64,000 nt of DNA, taken from CAZZBM01 sp964652255. GTDB lineage: Bacteria; Bdellovibrionota; Bacteriovoracia; Bacteriovoracales; CAZZBM01. The notes beneath the pieces are model-generated. The model was given only the letters and a program-made list of their open reading frames with translations. It ran no database searches and was not told the DNA's origin. Below, piece after piece: positions 63,844-64,000 of this stretch (the stretch's first letter is position 1; every line of letters begins with the position of its first letter). The position numbers were made by a program, and so were the translations under genes. The stretch lies in assembly GCA_964652255.1 (NCBI GenBank), contig CAZZBM010000001.1, positions 1 to 64,000 on the forward strand, read 5' to 3'.

Positions 63844-64000
63844 TTAAAAATAACTAATAGGCATAGATTTCACTTTCCTAGATAATGAAATATCATTTTC
63901 TATAAAACAAAAAACCTCTCCATGTCCAACTTTTTTACCTAGTTTTTCAAGCAATTTAAAATTTTTAGAAGCATTTAAAGAAGGACCCCCCTTGTTTTTT
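63844..64000 (-). CDS. C-terminal part of an unidentified protein (runs off the window)
   Basis: An open minus-strand frame enters from the right edge and stops at TAA 63844-63846. It reads KNKGGPSLNASKNFKLLEKL, then GKKVGHGEVFCFIENDISLS and ends KSMPISYF. The composition is clearly protein-like. I do not recognise the family. It is convergent with the endonuclease gene and may belong to the same accessory island. Confidence 0.6.
   Translation of the reverse strand, partial: KNKGGPSLNASKNFKLLEKLGKKVGHGEVFCFIENDISLSRKVKSMPISYF

Noticed and set aside
1..64000. CRISPR array or rRNA operon
   Set aside because: No regularly spaced repeats and no rRNA-like stretches were seen on reading the window.

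Overview
This window comes from a very AT-rich, gene-dense bacterial chromosome. It is a scaffold: a run of exactly 100 N lies at 40791-40890. Signs of a Gram-negative cell are many lipoproteins (lipobox followed by Ser/Asn-rich linkers), beta-barrel-like outer-membrane proteins, a DUF1554-like lipoprotein, an IHF/HU-type protein and a PilZ protein. An adenosylcobalamin-dependent ribonucleotide reductase, a GYF-like membrane protein, a b558-type succinate dehydrogenase and a tmk-holB-ricT cluster suggest a Bdellovibrionota / Bacteriovorax-like lineage. This placement is inference; there is no rRNA here. UGA is a stop in the host genes (many ATGA overlaps). Many enzymes are shorter than usual for their families, and genes often overlap.

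Layout. 1-753: the tail of a possible gene and the wreck of an IS605-type tnpB. 754-5664: hemB and sufE, a GYF-like protein, then tmk, a short holB-like gene and ricT. 5661-13620: B12-dependent ribonucleotide reductase, photolyase and the sdhCAB operon. 13603-19148: a HAD phosphatase, a RecD2-type helicase and an M24 peptidase, then murD. 19200-25886: secreted proteins, acyl-CoA ligase, transporters, transaldolase-like and crotonase-like enzymes. 25950-31491: outer-membrane protein, trxB, an AddB-like nuclease, a lipoprotein and a frameshifted EEP-family nuclease. 31494-34767: ddl, a membrane-anchored murF and an alpha/beta hydrolase. 34805-39721: an Ig-like repeat lipoprotein, a glycosyltransferase, a PilZ protein, nth and a phosphoesterase. 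39760-46252: tyrS, the assembly gap, and a tandem array of four related secreted Cys-motif proteins. 46249-51630: infA with tRNA-Cys, an IHF-like protein, a compact ABC transporter, an FKBP lipoprotein, rpmG, a methyltransferase, a rhomboid-like protein and tRNA-His. 51623-60946: a pseudouridine synthase, two secreted proteins, a degenerate tyrosine recombinase, a 5'-nucleotidase-like protein, rnc-era-der, a DUF420 protein, an acetyltransferase and tag. 60941-64000: a lipoprotein, a nuclease-like remnant, and a type II restriction-modification pair.

The most notable region is 39760-45772. The four tandem genes have no family I recognise. They share a CQGC(D/N)C motif and fall into two alternating types (I-II-I-II), as if an ancestral pair had doubled. 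Two exact 55-nt repeats flank the gap. They show that the gap most likely hides a second copy of a roughly 549-bp segment (3' end of tyrS plus 5' end of the secreted gene). tyrS and the first family gene are then probably both intact in the real genome.

Other points of interest are two decayed genes with TGA at Trp-like positions, a frameshift at an A8 run in the EEP-family nuclease gene, a tyrosine recombinase that has lost most catalytic residues, and the restriction-modification pair.
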